A stretch of DNA of 23,127 bases from Collinsella aerofaciens (GTDB lineage: Bacteria > Actinomycetota > Coriobacteriia > Coriobacteriales > Coriobacteriaceae). A program made the position numbers and the translations under genes. Positions 1 through 7,982 of the stretch are shown here, piece by piece (positions within the stretch are counted from its first letter, which is position 1; each line of letters opens with the position of its first letter). Location: the NCBI RefSeq assembly GCF_028209395.1, contig NZ_JAQLDQ010000029.1, positions 1 through 23,127 on the forward strand. The letters run 5' to 3'. Below the pieces are notes generated by a model. The model worked only from the letters and a program-made list of their open reading frames with translations. It was not told the origin of the DNA and did no database searches.

Positions 1-45
1 GCCTTGCTCCGGGAAGTTCGCGAAGCCCACTTCCCGGAGCAAGGC
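1..45 (-). terminator. Putative terminator of xfp
   Basis: Perfect 16-bp inverted repeat (1-16 pairs with 30-45) around a 13-nt loop, 48 bp past the xfp stop codon. The stem is GC-rich at its centre. The expected T-tract for a minus-strand transcript would lie beyond the left edge of the window, so intrinsic termination is inferred from position and stem strength only. Confidence 0.6.
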
Positions 46-92
46 CACCCCGCCGGGCAAGGCCCCAGCGCGAGACCGTCCCGGATGCCCAC

Positions 93-2621
93 TTACTCGT
101 TGTCGCCCGCGGTCATCTGCGTTGCGGAAAGCGCGCCGTCGGCAGCAGTTGCAGCTGCAGCGTCGGGCCAGACCCAGTCGGTAAAGGCCGGGTGATCGAA
201 GCCCTCGTCACACGCGAACTCAAAGGCCTCGGTGCGGAAGGCCTCCCACTCATCAATCTGCTCGGCAAACTTATCGGCGTCGACCATGCGCAGCACGTCG
301 GCGGCCAAAGCCCAACGATCCATGTTGTTCAGGCGCAGCATGTCGAACGGCGTGGTCGTGGAGCCTTTCTCCTCGTAGCCGTGAACGCGGAAGGCGTCGT
401 GGCCGGGGCGGTTCCAGATCAGGCGGCGAATCGTGCCGGCATAGGCGTGGAATGCAAGGAGCACGGGCTTCTCGCCGCAGGCGAACAGCTCAGCCCAGCG
501 CTCGTCGCTTATAGCCTGGTCGTTCTCGCAGACGTTCTGGATCTTGAGCAGATCCACCACGTTGACGAACCATACCTTAACGCCCAGCTCGCGCAGCATA
601 TCGGTTGCGGCCAGAGCCTCGAGCGTCGGCACGTCGCCGCACGTGGCGACCACGACGTCGGCCTCGGCGAGCGAGTCGGCGGTCGATGCCCACTCCCACG
701 TCGCCACGCCCTCGGCGAGCTCGGCGCAGGCCTCGTCAACCGTCTGGAAAGTCGGGGCGGGCTGCTTGCCACAGAAAATGGCGTTGACGCAGTCGGTGGA
801 CTGGTAGACGCGCTCGGCCACGGCAAGCGCCATGTTGGCGTCGGCCGGATAGTAAGCATTCACGATATGCGTATCGTTGGCCTTGTTGAGCAGCAGGTCG
901 ATAAAGCCGGGGTCCTGGTGAGAGAAACCGTTGTGGTCCTGACGCCAGACATGGCTCGACAGCAAAATGTTGAGGCCGCTGATGGGCGCACGCCACGGAA
1001 TCTCGCGCTTGGTGGCCTCGAGCCACTTGCAGTGCTGGTTGACCATGGAATCGACCACGTGGACAAAGCTCTCGTAGGAGCTCCACACACCGGAGCGGCC
1101 GGTGAGCACGTAGGCCTCGAGGAAGCCCTCGCACTGGTGCTCGGACAGCTGCTCGACAACCTTACCGGAGCCGGCCAGCAGCTCATCGTTGGCGTCGTCC
1201 TCGTAGAAGCCGGCATCCCACTGCTTCTTGGTCACCTTGTAGGCAGCCTGCAGGCGGTTGGACGCGGTCTCATCGGGACCAAAGATGCGGAAGTCGTCCA
1301 TGTTCTTGGCCAATACGTCGGCGGTGTACTCACCAAAGACACGGGCGGCCTCGGTGGAGCCCCAGCCGTGGCCCTTCTCGGCGACGGGAATCTCGTGGGC
1401 GTGGATATCGGGCAGCTCGAGCTCGCGGCGCGCCTTGCCGCCGTTCGCGTTGGGGTTAGCGCCAATGCGCAGCTCGCCGGTCGGCATAAAGGCCGTCACC
1501 TCGGGGCGCACCTGGCCCTCGGGCGTAAAGAGTTCCTCGGGCTTGTAGGAGCGCAGCCACTCGCGCAGCACGCGGAAGTGCTCGTGGGTGTCCTTGGCGC
1601 TCGCCAGCGGCACCTGATGGGCGCGCCAGGAGTCCTCGGTCTTCTTGCCGTCTATCTGCTTGGGGCAAGTCCAGCCCTTGGGCGTGCGGAACACGATCAT
1701 GGGGTAGGCTGGGCGGACCACGGTCTCGCCCGCGGCAGCCTGGGCCTGTGCGGTAGCCTTGATGTCGCAAATCTCGTCAAAGACCTGCTCAAACAGGGAG
1801 GCGAAGCGTTCGTGGATGCTCGCATGGCTCTCGTCGTCAAAGCCGGCGACAAAGAAGTGCGGCTTGTAGCCCATGCCCTCGAAGAACTTGGTGAGCTCCT
1901 CGTCGGACACGCGGGCGAGGATGGTGGGGTTGGCGATCTTGTAGCCGTTGAGGTGCAGGATCGGCAGAACGATACCGTCAGTTGCCGGGTTCACGAGCTT
2001 GTTGGACTGCCAAGAGGTCGCGAGCGGACCGGTCTCGGACTCGCCGTCGCCTACCACGGCCACGGCCAGCAGGCTCGGATTGTCCATGACGGCACCGTAG
2101 GCGTGGCTAAGCGTGTAGCCAAGCTCGCCGCCCTCGTGGATGGAGCCGGGCGTCTCGGGCGCAAAGTGGCTCGGAATGCCGCCGGGGTAGGAGAACTGGC
2201 GGAAGAACTTCTGCAGACCGGCCTCGTCATCAGTGATGTCGGGGCGGATCTCGCGGTAGGTGCCATCGAGCAGCGACTGGGCGGTGCCGGCGGGGCCACC
2301 GTGACCCGGGCCCATCAAGAAGATGGCATTCTGGTTGTGGTCGGCAATGAGGCGATTGACGTGACCGAACAGGAAGTTGATGCCAGGCGTGGTGCCCCAG
2401 TGACCGACCAGGCGGTGCTTAACGTCCGGACGACCAAAGTCGCGCGTCTCGCCGGTCTTCTCGTCGACAAAGTCGGAGCGCATCAGCGGGTTAGAACGAA
2501 GGTAGATCTGGCCGACGGACAGATAGTTCGATGCACGCCAATACAGATCGACGCCCTCGAGCTCGGAAGCCGGTACCTCGTGGCCCAGCTTTTGCCACGG
2601 CGTTCCCAGAGTTTTAGCCAT
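93..2621 (-). CDS. xfp: Xylulose-5-phosphate/fructose-6-phosphate phosphoketolase
   Basis: An 842-residue ThDP-dependent phosphoketolase, close to the usual family length of about 790-840. It cleaves xylulose-5-P (and usually fructose-6-P) with phosphate to acetyl-phosphate plus glyceraldehyde-3-P or erythrose-4-P, in the cytoplasm. Visible family signatures are GPGHGGPAG (104-112), the region [18 protein letters not shown] (152-169) and the ThDP/Mg motif GDGESETG (191-198), followed by [10 protein letters not shown] (about 224-233). N-terminal, central and C-terminal XFP regions are all present without breaks. The ATG at 2621 has an AAGGGA site about 7 nt upstream, and the start [10 protein letters not shown] fits the family. 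It is transcribed alone, downstream of a LacI-type regulator gene on the same strand, from a promoter carrying two palindromic operators. It is probably a main source of acetyl-phosphate/ATP in this fermenter. F6P activity is inferred from the family, not visible in the sequence. Confidence 0.97.
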   Translation of the reverse strand: MAKTLGTPWQKLGHEVPASELEGVDLYWRASNYLSVGQIYLRSNPLMRSDFVDEKTGETRDFGRPDVKHRLVGHWGTTPGINFLFGHVNRLIADHNQNAIFLMGPGHGGPAGTAQSLLDGTYREIRPDITDDEAGLQKFFRQFSYPGGIPSHFAPETPGSIHEGGELGYTLSHAYGAVMDNPSLLAVAVVGDGESETGPLATSWQSNKLVNPATDGIVLPILHLNGYKIANPTILARVSDEELTKFFEGMGYKPHFFVAGFDDESHASIHERFASLFEQVFDEICDIKATAQAQAAAGETVVRPAYPMIVFRTPKGWTCPKQIDGKKTEDSWRAHQVPLASAKDTHEHFRVLREWLRSYKPEELFTPEGQVRPEVTAFMPTGELRIGANPNANGGKARRELELPDIHAHEIPVAEKGHGWGSTEAARVFGEYTADVLAKNMDDFRIFGPDETASNRLQAAYKVTKKQWDAGFYEDDANDELLAGSGKVVEQLSEHQCEGFLEAYVLTGRSGVWSSYESFVHVVDSMVNQHCKWLEATKREIPWRAPISGLNILLSSHVWRQDHNGFSHQDPGFIDLLLNKANDTHIVNAYYPADANMALAVAERVYQSTDCVNAIFCGKQPAPTFQTVDEACAELAEGVATWEWASTADSLAEADVVVATCGDVPTLEALAATDMLRELGVKVWFVNVVDLLKIQNVCENDQAISDERWAELFACGEKPVLLAFHAYAGTIRRLIWNRPGHDAFRVHGYEEKGSTTTPFDMLRLNNMDRWALAADVLRMVDADKFAEQIDEWEAFRTEAFEFACDEGFDHPAFTDWVWPDAAAATAADGALSATQMTAGDNE

Positions 2622-2679
2622 TGTTTATGTCCCTTCGCTGCGCGGTCACCCTCCGATACGGCAACCATTCGTTGGGACC

Positions 2680-2726
2680 AGTATATTTGCTAAAACGTTT
2701 TATCACGGTGAAAAAACGTTTTATCA
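2680..2726 (-). promoter_or_regulatory. xfp promoter with two phased LacI-type operators
   Basis: On the minus strand a TATACT -10 box lies at 2685-2680. Immediately upstream are two copies of AAAACGTTTTATCA (plus strand 2692-2705 and 2713-2726), each built on the palindrome AAAACGTTTT with the central CG typical of LacI-family operators. The first is a perfect 12-bp palindrome (TAAAACGTTTTA, 2691-2702). The copies are exactly 21 bp apart, two helical turns. They cover the -10/-35 spacer and the -35 region, a position that would repress. The adjacent LacI-family gene is the obvious candidate regulator (inference). Confidence 0.7.
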
Positions 2727-2825
2727 TCTGTATTGATCGTACGGAACGACAAAACGCAACATTCACCTGCGGCGTTGATTGTCACAGGTGCTCCACATTC
2801 GGTCTCTGCAAATTGGTAAACGTGT

Positions 2826-3854
2826 TTAGTTGTGTTTAGTAAGCTCGAGCACGCTGTCCTTAACGATAAGCTCCGGCTCCAGAACGACCTCTTCGGCACG
2901 CCTGCCGCCCCTACCGGCAAGGCGTTTGGACATGCAGCCAAAGGCATGCTCCGCGAGAACGCCCGGATCCTGCTCGATCGCGGTCAGTGCCGGCTCAAAG
3001 AGAACGTCGGCCGCCGAGTTGTCATAGCTCACCACCGAGATATCGCCCGGAATGCTCTTGCCCATCTCGTGCAGGCGCTTGAGCAGACCGAGGGCAATAT
3101 TGTCCGAGCTTGCGAACACGGCAGTGGCGTCGGTTGCGAGCACCGCCTCCGAGGCCTCGTAGGCGCTCGGAATGTAATACTCGCTCTCAAACTCCAAGCG
3201 TGCATCGATAGGCAGGCCAACCTCGCGCAGCGCGCGCTCATAGCCGGCAAGTCGTTTGCGGCCCGTATTGGAACGGCGCGCGTTAACCAAGCAGGCGATG
3301 CGACGATGACCCTGTTCAATCAGATAGCGCGTTGCCATGTAGCCGCCCATCTCGTGGTCAAACATCACCTTATCGCACTCGAGCCCCTCGATGGCACGGT
3401 CGACCATTACGGCCGGGATAGGTAGATGGCTGACTTCTTCGCGCAGGGCGCGGTCGTCGGAGAACTCGTCGCCCACCACCAAAAAGACGCCATCAACGCC
3501 GCGCGTCACCAGCTGGCGCAGCAGTTCCAGATCGTCATCGGCGCTTCCGCCCGAGCTGGTGATAAAGAGTGCGTAGCCATCCTCACGGCAACGCTTTTCC
3601 AGGCTGCCAGCGAGCGAGGCAAAAAAGCGGCTCTCGATGTTGGGGACGATAAGGCCCAGCGTACGCGACTCACGCATGACCAGGCTGCGCGCGATCTGGT
3701 TGGGAACATAATGGTTGCGCGCGGCAACCTCCTTGATGAGTTTGCGGTTTTCTTCCGAGATGCGACAAGGCCGATTGTTGAGAACAAGCGAGACCGACGA
3801 GGGGGAAAGCCCCACCTCCTGGGCGATCTGCTTGAGGGTGACTTTGTTGGCCAT
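2826..3854 (-). CDS. LacI-family transcriptional regulator
   Basis: A 342-residue LacI/GalR-type repressor of full length. The N-terminus has the classic helix-turn-helix and hinge: VTLKQIAQEVGLSPSSVSLVLNN (5-27), then RISEENRKLIKEVAARNHYVPNQIARSL (31-58). The rest is a periplasmic-binding-protein-like effector domain (about 60-335) with typical LGLIVPNIESRFFASLAGSLEK and VSYDNS segments. The ATG at 3854 is chosen because AAGGAG lies 6 nt upstream and the HTH begins at once; upstream in-frame sequence is only antisense to murB. It lies on the same strand as xfp, 204 bp upstream of it. Two operator-like palindromes precede xfp and a related one precedes this gene, suggesting control of xfp and autoregulation. 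The effector is unknown. Confidence 0.93.
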   Translation of the reverse strand: MANKVTLKQIAQEVGLSPSSVSLVLNNRPCRISEENRKLIKEVAARNHYVPNQIARSLVMRESRTLGLIVPNIESRFFASLAGSLEKRCREDGYALFITSSGGSADDDLELLRQLVTRGVDGVFLVVGDEFSDDRALREEVSHLPIPAVMVDRAIEGLECDKVMFDHEMGGYMATRYLIEQGHRRIACLVNARRSNTGRKRLAGYERALREVGLPIDARLEFESEYYIPSAYEASEAVLATDATAVFASSDNIALGLLKRLHEMGKSIPGDISVVSYDNSAADVLFEPALTAIEQDPGVLAEHAFGCMSKRLAGRGGRRAEEVVLEPELIVKDSVLELTKHN

Positions 3855-3916
3855 CTCGCTCCTTCCGGGTTTACGCGCAATCTCTTGAAAGTATAGCGAC
3901 TGCCCCTCTACCTCGA

Positions 3917-3933
3917 TGATAAACACTTTATCA
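3917..3933. promoter_or_regulatory. Palindromic operator-like site between lacI-type gene and murB
   Basis: TGATAAA-CAC-TTTATCA is a perfect 7+7 bp inverted repeat, 63 bp upstream of the LacI-family start. Its half-site TTTATCA matches the ends of the two xfp operators (TTTTATCA). The centre differs (3 bp here versus a central CG there). Probably an autoregulatory site of the LacI-family protein. The 3855-4037 gap also contains a TATATT sequence at 3989-3994 that could be a murB -10 box. Confidence 0.5.
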
Positions 3934-4037
3934 ATCCGGTGGACGGCAGTTTTATCGCCGCCAGCGCACCAAATGCATCTGGGTGGGGTATATTGCAATC
4001 GATTGATGACAACGACCACCAAAAGGCGGATATTCGC

Positions 4038-5000
4038 ATGCACGAGAACGACTTTTTTAACGAGGACCTGCTGTGCGCGCTTGCTGGCGTTGCCGGCGAG
4101 GACAACGTGTTGATGAGCGAGCCCATGCGCGAGCACACCACGTTTAAGATCGGCGGTCCGGCCGACGTCTTTGTCACGCCCGATACCGAGCAGGGCCTCG
4201 TCGCCACGCTCGATACCTGCTATCGCTGCGACCTGCCGCTCACCATCGTGGGCAACGGCTCCGACCTGCTCGTCGGCGACAAGGGCATCCGCGGCGTCGT
4301 CGTGGCGCTGGGTGAGGGCCTCTCCGATATTACGGTCGACGGCACGCACGTCACGGCCGCAGCCGGCGCCCTGCTTTCCGATGTCGCCGCGGCAGCAGCC
4401 GAGGCCGGCCTCACCGGCATGGAGCCCATCTCGGGCATCCCCGGATCGGTCGGCGGCGCCTGCTACATGAACGCCGGTGCCTATGGTGCTTGCATGGCCG
4501 ATGTGCTCGAGTCCGTGCGCGTCTACAAGCCTGCCCGCATGCTCGACGACGGCACCCGCGGCAGCGGCAACATCATCGAGTTCGATGTCGACGAGCTCAA
4601 CCTGGGCTATCGCAAGAGCCGCATTGCCGACTATGGCTTTATCGTGCTTTCGGCCACCTTCAATCTCGCCCCGGGCAACGCTGCGATGATCAAGGCCGAC
4701 ATGGACGACTACCGCCAGCGCCGCGAGGACAAGCAGCCGCTCGACATGCCGAGCGCCGGCTCCACCTTTAAGCGCCCCGAGGGCTACTTTGCCGGCAAGC
4801 TCATCATGGACGCCGGCCTGCGCGGCCACGCTATCGGCGGCGCGCAGGTGAGCGAAAAGCACTGCGGCTTCATCGTCAACGCCGACCACGCCACCGCCGC
4901 CGATGTCGACGAACTCATCCGCCACATCCAAACAACCGTCAAAGACCAATTCGACGTAGACCTCGAACCCGAAGTCCACCGAGTCGGCGAATTCCTCTAA
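4038..5000 (+). CDS. murB: UDP-N-acetylenolpyruvoylglucosamine reductase
   Basis: A 320-residue MurB, the FAD enzyme that reduces UDP-GlcNAc-enolpyruvate to UDP-MurNAc with NADPH in cytoplasmic peptidoglycan precursor synthesis. FAD-binding region: TTFKIGGPADVFVTP (34-48), LTIVGNGSDLLV (68-79) and GIPGSVGGACYMNAGAYG (133-150). Substrate and catalytic region: YRKSRI (191-196), the proton-donor Ser242 in PSAGSTFKRP, LIMDAGLRGHAIGGAQVSEKH, and Glu312 in LEPEVHRVGEF. Presence of the YRKSRI segment plus the short C-terminus should be compared with type I and type II MurB. The start at 4038 is preferred over an in-frame ATG at 3939, because AGGCGG stands 8 nt before it and the extra 33 residues have no MurB similarity. 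The gene stands alone, followed by a strong terminator. Confidence 0.96.
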   Translation: MHENDFFNEDLLCALAGVAGEDNVLMSEPMREHTTFKIGGPADVFVTPDTEQGLVATLDTCYRCDLPLTIVGNGSDLLVGDKGIRGVVVALGEGLSDITVDGTHVTAAAGALLSDVAAAAAEAGLTGMEPISGIPGSVGGACYMNAGAYGACMADVLESVRVYKPARMLDDGTRGSGNIIEFDVDELNLGYRKSRIADYGFIVLSATFNLAPGNAAMIKADMDDYRQRREDKQPLDMPSAGSTFKRPEGYFAGKLIMDAGLRGHAIGGAQVSEKHCGFIVNADHATAADVDELIRHIQTTVKDQFDVDLEPEVHRVGEFL

Positions 5001-5004
5001 CAAA

Positions 5005-5035
5005 GAAGGCCCCGAAAGGGGCCTTCACTTTCTTT
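5005..5035 (+). terminator. murB intrinsic terminator
   Basis: GAAGGCCCC-GAAA-GGGGCCTTC: a 9-bp stem with a GNRA-type GAAA tetraloop (5005-5026), followed by the T-rich ACTTTCTTTTA. It begins 5 nt after the murB stop. Confidence 0.9.
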
Positions 5036-5081
5036 TATTCAGACAACCAGTCCGGTGTGTAGCGCCCTGGACCCGAGAGGG

Positions 5082-5206
5082 CCGGGACAGCCCGAATGGC
5101 ATAAGGTTGATCGCGAGTTCCGCACGAGCCGGAGAGCACTTAATGTGCTCTCCGTGCGAGCAGGACTGTCCGAGCAGGCAACCTTATGCCATTCGGGCTG
5201 TCCCGG
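5082..5206. repeat. 125-bp palindromic element with 28-bp perfect arms
   Basis: Positions 5082-5109 are the exact reverse complement of 5179-5206 (28 of 28). The 69-bp centre holds a second hairpin: GGAGAGCAC-TTAAT-GTGCTCTCC (5131-5153), flanked by CGCAC (5121-5125) and GTGCG (5154-5158). It sits between the convergent ends of murB, which already has a terminator, and the peptidase gene. It could act as terminator for the minus-strand peptidase gene, though no clear T-tract follows either arm. It could also be a miniature palindromic mobile element. Part of it (5098-5126) recurs in diverged form at 22988-23016. Confidence 0.75.
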
Positions 5207-5228
5207 ACCAACCAGCTTCAAGCCGTAG

Positions 5229-6434
5229 CTACGACAGCACGACGCCGCCAAGCCAGCCCCAACGCACGCCAGAGCCCGTACCATAGAACGAGATAAACGA
5301 ATCGAGCGACTTCGACGTAATGGGGCCTTCGTTGCTCATAACGATGCCACCACCGACATAGATGCCCACGTGGCCATACAGCAGACCCGGCGTACCGGTG
5401 CCGCTGTGCGAGGAATCGGCCACGATCATGCCCACCTGCAGCGCCGAGCGGTCGGAGCTATAGCACCAGGCGTTGAACATGTCGCAGGCGTTGCCGCCAA
5501 AGTAGCCAACGCCGGCGTTACGGAAGACATTGGTAACCCACGCCGCGCACCAGTTCTGACCCGGCGAAGGCGTGGAGTAGCACGCGTTGACGACGGCCTG
5601 CTGCTTGCCCGAGCCGGCATTCTGCTGCGGAGTTCCGGGCGCATACGATCCACCGCCCGAGCTCGAACCACCCGAGTAGGAATTGTTCTTGTTCGCGGCG
5701 GCCGCGGCAGCGGCGGCCTTCCTAGCGGCCTCCTCAGCCTGGGCGGCAGCGAGGATCTCGGAATCGCGCTGAGCCATGAGTTCCTTGACGTCGTCGGAAA
5801 GACCGTTCAGCACGGTCTGGACTTCTTGCTGCTTGGCCTGCATATCCTGCATCTGAGCCGTCTGCTGGTCCTTGAGTTTCTCCAGGTCGGCCTTTTGTGA
5901 TTCGAGCTCGGTCTTCTGTGCGTCGAGCTCAGCCTGAATCGTCTGGATATCCTCGATGGCATCGCGGTCGCTCTTGTTGATCTTCTCAACGTAATGCGCG
6001 TTGGCGACGAGTTCCTCAAACGAGCCAGAGGCCAGCAGCAGCGACAGGATGTTCGTACCGCCGGACTTGTAGCTGGCGGCCACGCGATCGGAAAGGTCGT
6101 TGCGCTTCTTCTTGAGCTCGGCCTTCTTTTCATCGATCTGGGCCTGCGTGTCGTCAATCTTGCCCTGGACATTCTCGATGTCGTTGAGGGTCTGGGCATT
6201 CTTGTTGGCCAGCGCCGCATACTCATTTGCGATGCTGTCGAGCTGGGCCTGAACCTCGTCGAGTTGGGCCTGGGCGGCATTCAATTTATCGGTGGTTTCT
6301 TTGGAAGCCTCCGCCGCATGGGCGCGTGTGGGCAGGCCAAAAAGAACTGCCGCAGAAGCGGCGCCGAACAGGGCCTTAAGGGCAGTGCGGCGCGAGAGCT
6401 CCTGGGAAAGGATGGAATCGCTGTTTGGTGACAT
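5229..6434 (-). CDS. Secreted coiled-coil cysteine peptidase (NlpC/P60-CHAP type)
   Basis: A 401-residue exported cell-wall hydrolase candidate. Residues 14-40 form a Tat-like signal (SRRTALKALFGAASAAVLFG, cleavage likely after AHA at 40). Residues 44-225 are a long coiled coil rich in Q, E, K and A, like the N-terminal regulatory domain of PcsB/CwlO-type proteins. Next come an Ala-rich stretch (238-248) and a low-complexity Ser/Gly linker (252-277). The C-terminal papain-like domain carries a likely catalytic Cys296 in NWCAAWV and His355 in YGHVGIYVGGG, with Asn368 a possible third residue. The known role of such proteins is septal peptidoglycan cleavage under FtsEX-type control; that is inference here. 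The ATG at 6434 has CGGAG 6 nt upstream. The domain could be classed as either NlpC/P60 or CHAP, which sequence inspection alone does not settle. Confidence 0.85.
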   Translation of the reverse strand: MSPNSDSILSQELSRRTALKALFGAASAAVLFGLPTRAHAAEASKETTDKLNAAQAQLDEVQAQLDSIANEYAALANKNAQTLNDIENVQGKIDDTQAQIDEKKAELKKKRNDLSDRVAASYKSGGTNILSLLLASGSFEELVANAHYVEKINKSDRDAIEDIQTIQAELDAQKTELESQKADLEKLKDQQTAQMQDMQAKQQEVQTVLNGLSDDVKELMAQRDSEILAAAQAEEAARKAAAAAAAANKNNSYSGGSSSGGGSYAPGTPQQNAGSGKQQAVVNACYSTPSPGQNWCAAWVTNVFRNAGVGYFGGNACDMFNAWCYSSDRSALQVGMIVADSSHSGTGTPGLLYGHVGIYVGGGIVMSNEGPITSKSLDSFISFYGTGSGVRWGWLGGVVLS

Positions 6435-6700
6435 ATGTACTCCGTTACATGCTTATTTATATGTCGCTCAACTCATACATATTAGCGTACATATGGCGCG
6501 TCCCAACGATTTCCACGAACGGCAGGAAACTACAAGGTCGGCGGCTCGTAAGCAATTGTCAAATTTGAGGTAACAATTGAGCAAGCTCTTATATGAGTAC
6601 GTTAACATAATCCTCTGCTTTTCCTACAGTGCACCATTTGGGCGTCCCCGCCTGCGCTATACTCCCCTCTAGAAGTGTTCCTGATTCGATAGGAGACTAC
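6435..6700. promoter_or_regulatory. Divergent promoter region, peptidase gene and galE
   Basis: A 266-bp AT-richer gap with no gene. A good -10 box for galE, TATACT, lies at 6658-6663, about 38 bp before the start, with no clear -35. The left half holds repeated ACATAT/ATATGT motifs (6431-6440, 6487-6494) near the peptidase start, of unknown meaning. No convincing operator was seen. Confidence 0.4.
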
Positions 6701-7762
6701 ATGTCCAAAGCACTCGACCCCAAAGACACCTGCGTCCTCGTTACCGGTGGCGCCGGCTTTATCGGCTCGCACACCGTCGTTCAGCTGCTCGAGGGTGGCT
6801 ACCAGGTCGTCATCGTCGATGATCTCTCCAACTCCAGCGCCGTCGCCGTCGACCGCGTCAAGACCATCGTGGGCGACGAAGCCGCCAAGAACCTCACCTT
6901 CTACAAGGCCAACGTGCTCGACCGCGATGCGATGAACAAGATCTTCGATACCCATCAGATCGACCGTGTCATCCACTTTGCCGGCTTTAAGGCCGTCGGC
7001 GAGTCGGTGAGCAAGCCCGTCGAGTACTACCACAACAACATCGAGAACACCCTGGTGCTCATCGACGTCATGCGCAACCATGGCTGCAAGTCCATCATCT
7101 TCTCGAGCTCCTCGACCGTCTACGGCGACCCGGACAACCCGCCCGTCACCGAGGAAGACCCCAAGAAGCCCGCAACCAACCCCTATGGCTGGACCAAGTG
7201 GATGATCGAGCAGATCCTTATGGACGTCCACACCGCCGACCCCGAGTGGGACGTCGTGCTGCTCCGTTACTTCAACCCCATCGGCGCTCATCCGTCGGGC
7301 CTGATCGGCGAGGACCCCAAGGGCATCCCCAACAACCTGGTGCCCTATGTCGCCCAGGTCGCCGTGGGCAAGCTCGAGGCCGTTCAGGTCTTTGGCAACG
7401 ACTACCCCACCCCCGACGGCACCGGCGTGCGTGACTACATCCACGTGTGCGATCTGGCCTCTGGTCACGTTGCCGCCCTTAACTGGATGAACGGCAAGAC
7501 CGGCGTCGAGATCTTTAACCTGGGCACCGGCACCGGCACCTCGGTACTCGAGGTCGTCGCCGCCTTCTCCAAGGCTTGTGGCAAGGAGCTGCCCTACGTG
7601 ATCCGCGAGCGCCGCGCCGGCGACATCGCTGCCAACTGGTGCGATGCCTCCAAGGCCGAGCGCATGATGGGCTGGAAGGCCCAGTACGACATCGCGGACA
7701 TGTGCCGCGATAGCTGGAACTGGCAGAGCCACAACCCCAACGGCTTCGCCGACGCCGAGTAG
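6701..7762 (+). CDS. galE: UDP-glucose 4-epimerase
   Basis: A 353-residue extended short-chain dehydrogenase that interconverts UDP-galactose and UDP-glucose with bound NAD, the last step of the Leloir pathway and a source of UDP-galactose for envelope glycans. The Rossmann motif TGGAGFIGSH is at 15-24. The catalytic region shows SSSSTVYGDP (135-144) and the YxxxK pair Tyr162/Lys166 in NPYGWTK. The downstream RYFNPIGAHPSGLIGEDP and NLVPYVAQVAVG segments are classic GalE. The ATG at 6701 is preceded by AGGAG at 6691-6695. In-frame sequence reaches back to 6629, but that overlaps the -10 box and has no family match. It is monocistronic and closed by a strong terminator, so it is probably housekeeping rather than part of the maltose regulon next door. 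Confidence 0.97.
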   Translation: MSKALDPKDTCVLVTGGAGFIGSHTVVQLLEGGYQVVIVDDLSNSSAVAVDRVKTIVGDEAAKNLTFYKANVLDRDAMNKIFDTHQIDRVIHFAGFKAVGESVSKPVEYYHNNIENTLVLIDVMRNHGCKSIIFSSSSTVYGDPDNPPVTEEDPKKPATNPYGWTKWMIEQILMDVHTADPEWDVVLLRYFNPIGAHPSGLIGEDPKGIPNNLVPYVAQVAVGKLEAVQVFGNDYPTPDGTGVRDYIHVCDLASGHVAALNWMNGKTGVEIFNLGTGTGTSVLEVVAAFSKACGKELPYVIRERRAGDIAANWCDASKAERMMGWKAQYDIADMCRDSWNWQSHNPNGFADAE

Positions 7763-7784
7763 CAAAAACCTACATACCGTTCTT

Positions 7785-7819
7785 GCCCCGATCTCACGTT
7801 GTGAGGTCGGGGCTTTTTT
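7785..7819 (+). terminator. galE intrinsic terminator
   Basis: 13-bp stem (7785-7797 with 7801-7813, one G-T wobble), 3-nt loop, then six Ts (7814-7819). A textbook rho-independent terminator 22 bp after the galE stop. Confidence 0.92.
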
Positions 7820-7862
7820 CATGGCATGTAGCCATTCGCCGAAAATCGACCAACTTTTTTTC

Positions 7863-7897
7863 TTGCCTGTACATGTTTAAACAACATGTTTTACAAT
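7863..7897 (+). promoter_or_regulatory. malQ promoter with GntR-type operator
   Basis: A -10 box TACAAT lies at 7892-7897, with a possible -35 TGTACA at 7869-7874 (17-bp spacer). Between them lies the palindrome ATGTTTAAACAA (7873-7884; core TGTTTAAACA perfectly symmetric), inside a wider CATGTT-TAAAC-AACATG dyad. The same TTGTTTRAAC core recurs at 16815, 17784 and 17907, near the GntR-type repressor and its neighbours. The location between -35 and -10 suggests repression. Confidence 0.6.
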
Positions 7898-7982
7898 AGG
7901 CGTATCGAATCAGAACATCGGAGGCGGACTGCACACCCATCGGCAGGCCGACCCCACAACAAGAAGGTTGGTGAGCGCATTC

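Noticed and set aside
192..2693. 833-codon open frame opposite the phosphoketolase gene
   Set aside because: It is antisense to a certain gene; long antisense frames are common in GC-rich DNA with strong third-position bias, and the translation is low-complexity with no family features or ribosome site.
2764..2790. Possible terminator of the LacI-type gene (CACCTG/CAGGTG)
   Set aside because: Only 6 bp of stem with a 15-nt loop and no following T-tract, so termination cannot be supported.
3855..5003. Extension of the LacI-type frame upstream, antisense to murB
   Set aside because: The LacI helix-turn-helix begins at the 3854 start with a perfect ribosome site; the upstream part overlaps murB on the other strand and is not LacI-like.
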